This document shows, piece by piece, positions 42,801-48,800 of a stretch of 51,214 nt of DNA. Numbering within the stretch: the stretch's first letter is position 1; the number at the start of each line of letters is the position of its first letter. Source of the stretch: Clostridia bacterium (lineage in GTDB: Bacteria > Bacillota > Clostridia > Oscillospirales > Acutalibacteraceae); assembly GCA_017435865.1 (NCBI GenBank), contig JAFSEF010000058.1, positions 1 through 51,214 on the forward strand, in the 5' to 3' direction. The notes below the pieces were generated by a model that worked only from the letters and a program-made list of their open reading frames with translations, had not been told where the DNA came from and ran no database searches. Both the position numbers and the translations under genes were made by a program.

Positions 42801-45800
42801 CGCAGACAACCTCAACAGCATCAAGACTGCTCTTGTTGATCTTCTTGCAAACCTTGAAGATTACATGGATCTTATCCTTGCTGTTGACGGCATCCTCGGT
42901 GTTGACCTCGGCGCTTATGCAACCATGGCTGAATTCAGCTACGAAGGCGACAACATCGATCTCTTCATCGATGGCCTCGTAACCCTGCTGACTCCCATCT
43001 CGGGCCTGCTTGGCTGGTTGCTGTTCGGCGACTCCTACGCATTCTTCCATTACAACGAAACCGATGCAGACGGTGACGGTGTTGCAGACGATCTGCTTGT
43101 ACTGCCCGGCTCCGAAGGTTATAAGTACGGTCTCGGCGTTCTCCTCGAAGCTCTTACCGGCAAAACGGCTCCGTCCGTTGACGGTATGAGCAATGTGGAA
43201 GCACTCGATGCAGTTCTTACCTATGTCGGTCAGTTCATCAACGAGGTATTCAATATGAAGCTTGGCGAAGCCATCGACTTCGTACTCAACCTTGTAAACG
43301 AACTGCTGTACTTCATCAATGCAAACGGTCTCTCCGTAATGCTCCTTAACCTTCTTGCTTCCGCTTACTCCCTGGTTGAAAAGCTGAACAGCGAAGGCAT
43401 CCTCGATCTCAACCTCAACGAACTGCTCGGCGGACTCCTGTTCACCGACGAAACCAAGGAAGCTCCTGACTTCCGCATCGAAAACACCAACCTGTTGGTT
43501 GTCTTCGAAATCGTTGAATACTTCACCGGCCTCGAATTTACCGAAGTTGTCGGTGCAGCCAAGATCGAAAACTTCTACATGGGTGTCATTGAAGCTTATG
43601 ATTCCGTTGCCGGCTATAAGGCATTCAGAATGACCTTCGGTGCCGAAGACGAAAACGGTAACCTTCCCACCTATGCAGATAACCTCATTGAAGACAAGGC
43701 TGACCTTGTAACCATCCTGCTCAGCTTTGTACTTGAAGTTCTCTTCTATGCAGATGAAACAACCAACAACGCAGCTGTTCTCAACAGCATGCTTGGTCTG
43801 GAAGGCATCTCGCTGGTTGACATCGTTGCTCTTGTCAAGGCTCTTGGTATCAATACGCCGAATTACCTGTATTACAACTGGAACTACATGCACGGCGAAG
43901 TTGAAACCGAAGTTGTCAACGGCAAGGAAGTAATCAAGTCCATCAACATTTCCGATCGCGAATTCAAGAACTACCTGACCTATCAGAATAACTGGGATGA
44001 AGCCACCGCAGAAACCCTCATGGCTAAGCTTCCCAACCTGCTTGTTCAGATTCTCGGCATGACCGGCACTGAAGTTGCTGCAGACGCAACGCTCAACGAC
44101 ATCATTGCCACCTTCAGCGGCAGCGGCTTGTCCCTGTTCACTGCTGATAACCTCAACATGATCAAGAATGCTCTTATCAATCTTCTTGCAGGTCTTGATG
44201 ATTACATGACCATCATTACCTCCGTTGACGGTATCCTCGGCCTTGACCTCGGCGCTTACACCGCAGAAAACATGCCCGATTATACCTTCTCCGGCTCCGA
44301 TGCTGATGCATTCGTAGCAGGTCTGGTTGATATCCTCGAACCCATTTCCGGTCTGCTTGAATGGCTCCTGTTCGGCGGAAGCTACGCATTCTTCCACGAC
44401 AGCGCAACCGGCGAAGAAGATCTCCTTGTTCTTCCCGGCTCCGAAGGCTACAAGTACGGTCTCGGCGTTCTTCTTGAAGCACTCGGCATTGTCGCTCCCG
44501 ATGTTGACGACATGGCCACCTTCGAAGAAAAGATGACCGCAATCCTCGGCGCAGTTGCAGATTTCGTTGAAGAAGTTCTTGCAATGAACATTGAACAGGC
44601 AATCGACTTCGTTCTGAACCTGCTCACCAACCTCATCTACTTCATCAACGCAAACGGTCTGTCCGTAGCAATTCTTAACCTGCTCGCATCTGTATACGAT
44701 CTTGTTAAGGAACTCAACGCTGACGGTGTTATCAATCTCAATCTCAACGAACTGCTCAGCGGTCTGCTGTTCACAGATGAAGAAAAGACTGCTCCTTACA
44801 TCAACATTGAAGAAATCGATCTTCTCATGGTATTCAATGTTGTTGAATACTTCCTCGATGTTGAAATCACATCCTGGATGTCCGTTGTTGATAAGGAAAC
44901 CGGCAAGATCGTTGACGGTTACAAGCTCGATAACTTCTACATGGGCAACATCACTGCTTATGATTCCGTAGCAGGCTACAAGGGCTTCAAGATGAGCCTC
45001 CTGAAGCCGGACGGCGAAGCAGGCGACTATGCAAAGACACTTGTAGAAGACCAGGCTGACCTTGTTACCATCATCCTCAGCTTCGCTCTTGAACTTCTGC
45101 TCTATCCGAAGAACGCTGAAGCAATCGATGCTCTCATCGGCAGCGAAGACTTCTCCATCGCAGGTATCGTTGATTTGGTAAGAGGTCTGGGCGATCTCAC
45201 CCACACCACCATCACGTTCAACTGGAACTACTTCAACGGTCCGGAAGGCACCATCGTTAAGGACGGTAAGGAATACATCACTTACACACCCGCTGATGAC
45301 AAGTCCTACCGCGAATTCAAGAACTACCTGACCTACGGCAACAGCTGGAGCGAAACCACTGCTGAACTGCTTGATACTTCCTTGATCAGCATCGTAGAAA
45401 TGGTTCTTGATATGACCGGTGTTGAAATCAACAAGATCGGCGACCTTCTCGGTGATGACTTCACCCTCTACAAGGCAGAATACATCAACACCATCAAGGA
45501 TGCACTCGTTGGCCTGCTGACCGACCTGTCCGACTACATGGATCTCATCTCCACTGTTGACGGTATCCTCGGCGTTGACCTCGCTGCTTATGATAAGATG
45601 ACCGAACCCTTCGAATTCGAAGACGGCGACAGCGCAGCATTCATTAACTACCTGTACGAAGTGCTGCAGCCTGTTGAAGGCCTGCTTGCATGGCTGCTGT
45701 TCGGCGAATCTTACGGATTCTTCTACTACAACCAGCTCAAGGAAGGCAAACCGGTCGAAATGATCGTTCTTGCCGGTGCAGACGGCTACACCAACGGTCT

Positions 45801-48800
45801 TGCACTCATCCTCGAAGCACTCGGTGTGAAGGCTGCTGATATCAGCGAGCTTGAAACCACCGAAGAAAAGTTCAAGGCAATCCTCACCTCTGTTGTTGTC
45901 TTCATCGATGAAATTCTCAACGGATCTCTTGAAGAAGTCATCGACAAGGCTCTTGCCCTGATCGTAAATCTCCTGTACTTCATCAATGCAAACGGTCTGT
46001 CTGCAGCACTCATCAACTTCCTTGCTGCTGCATACAACATCGTCAACCTGCTCAACTCCAGCGGTCTTGTCGATCTTGACCTCAACGAACTGCTCAGCGG
46101 TCTGTTTGAAGACAAGGACGGCGACGGTGAACCCGATGTCAAACTTGACATTGAAAACACCAACCTGCTGACTCTGGTTGAAGTTCTCGAATACTTCCTC
46201 GGTATGGAAATCACCGATATCTTCGAATATATTGATCCGAAGACCGGCGAAACCCAGAGCAAGATCAGAAACTTCTACATGGGCCATGTTGAACAGTATG
46301 ACTCTGTTGGTGATGCTCCTGCATTCAAGATGCTTCTCGGCAAGGCAGACGGCAAAGCCGGTGACTATGCACAGACTCTTGTTGAAGACAGAGCAGACTT
46401 CATCACCATCCTTCTCAGCTTCCTGCTTGAAGTTGTTCTGTACGATACCAACGCACTGGCACTCGATAACCTGCTTGGTACCGACGGCATGGTCGCCATG
46501 ATCGTAGCCCTCGTTGAATCCCTCGGCAACTTCGATATCGAATATGTCGACTTCAACTGGAACTACATGCATGACACCAGCGAAAATAAGGATGCAGGTT
46601 ATGTGGATAACAGCGAGCCGAAGGACGGCATCTATGATGAAATCCTTCTGCCCGACCGCTACATCAACTACTTCAACACTTATACCCAGAACATGTGGAC
46701 TGAGCAGAAAGCACAGTTCCTTGCAAGCAACATCGATTCCATCGTTGCTGACATTATGAAGCTCGTCAACGGCGAAGATGCAGGCGATGTTGATCTCATC
46801 GGTATGCTCCTCGGTGAAGACTTCACCATCTATAAGGCTGAATACCTTGAATCCATCACCACTGCAATCCCCGGCCTGCTTGAAAGCCTTGATAAGAGCC
46901 TTGTAGACATCATCGGCATGGTGCTCGGCGTAGACCTTACCGGCTATGCAAACATGCACTTCGTCGGCATGTCCAAGGATGAAGCAAACGAAAAGTACGA
47001 CGATTCCGATGAATTCGGTCTTTACTACACGGAAGGCGATGCGAAGTACTACATCATCCGTGATGAATTTGCAGAAGCAGACTTCATCAACGGCTTGTGC
47101 GCAATCGTCAAACCGATCGAAAACGTTCTCAGCTGGCTGTTGTTCGGCGGAAGCTATTCCTTCTTCCATCACAACAACACAGATGAAAACGGCGACGGCG
47201 TTGCAGATGACCTTCTGGTTATCGCAGGTGCCGACGGTTACTCCAACGGTCTTGCACTTCTTCTTGAAGCACTCGGCGTCAAGGCTCCGCGTGTCGCTTA
47301 CGACAACAAGGGCAACATTGATGCAACCGCAACGCTCCATGCACTTCTTACTGCTCTGGCAGCAAGAATCAGCGAACTGTTGGCTGACCCGATCGACAAT
47401 ATCGTTGCTCTGCTTCCGAACCTTCTGTACTTCATCAACTCCAACGGTCTGTCCGTTGCAATTCTGAACACCCTTGCATCTGTTTACAACGCACTTGCAG
47501 TGGTTCAGGAAAATGGTCCCGCACTCGGTATCGATGAAGAAACCCTTGCAACTCTCGACCTCAACAAGCTCATCGGCAGCCTGCTTGATGATACCGGACT
47601 TGAGATCGACCTTGAAAATACTGACCTTGTTGCAGTATTCAATATCGTTGAAGCTCTCACCGGTCTTGAAATCACTGATGTTGTCGGCTACCTGAAGATC
47701 GACAGATTCTACCTTGGTCAGATTAAGGCTTACGACACCGTAAGCGACTTCGAAGCATTCAGAATGAGCTACTCTGCAGACGAAGATGCCGGCGATATGC
47801 TCACCATCCTGCTCAGCTTCCTGATTGAAGTTCTGCTGTATGGCGACAACGCTAAGGTGCTCGATGACATGGTCGGTACCGACGGCATGATCACAGCAAT
47901 CGTCAACTACCTTGTATCCGATGCAGTCATCACCTATTCGATGATCAACTGGAACTACATGGAAGGCACGGTTGTAACCGAAGAAAACATTGATGAACTC
48001 AATGCCGGCCTTGCCGAAGACGACAAGTTTGAACTTGGCGATATCAAGCTGCCTGCAGACCGCTTCATCCACTACCTCGAATACGGCAACAACTGGACCG
48101 AAGAAACCTCTGAATACATCTTCGAAAACATCGATGCAATCGTTGAAATGGTATTCGGCATCATCAATTCCGATGCGGAAGATCAGCAGACTCTCAGCGA
48201 TCTGATTCTCGGCTTCTTCAACCCGGACGAAGATCTGTACACAGCAGCAATGCTGGATGACCTCGCAGTCATGCTTGCAGACCTCATCGGCCAGCTTGGT
48301 GAATCTCTTGTCGATCTCATCGGCATCCTGCTCGGTGTTGACCTGTCTTCCTTCTCGAAGATGCGTTACGCTGATTACGATGCAAGCGCAAGCTATCAGA
48401 CCGACAGAGCTCACGACCTGTATTACACCGAAGCAAACGGTGTCAAGACCTATGCAATTGCAGACAGAACCGACTTTGTTGATGCTATCTGCATGATGCT
48501 CGAACCCACCTACGAAATCCTTGACTGGCTCCTGTTCGGCGGCGAAATCGCATTCTTCGTCGACAGCAAGGATGCTGATAAGGGTCAGGATGACCTCATC
48601 AGCCTTGTCGGTGCAGAAGGCTTCATGGCAGGCCTTGTACCGGTACTCGAAATCCTCTTCGTTGACATGGGCACTGTAAGCTCCGACGTAAACGGCGAGT
48701 TCAACACCGCTGTTGTTCTGCCGCAGCTGCTCACCGCACTGATGAACAGAATCGACGAAATCATTGCAGACCCGATCGACGAAGTACTCAACATCATCCC

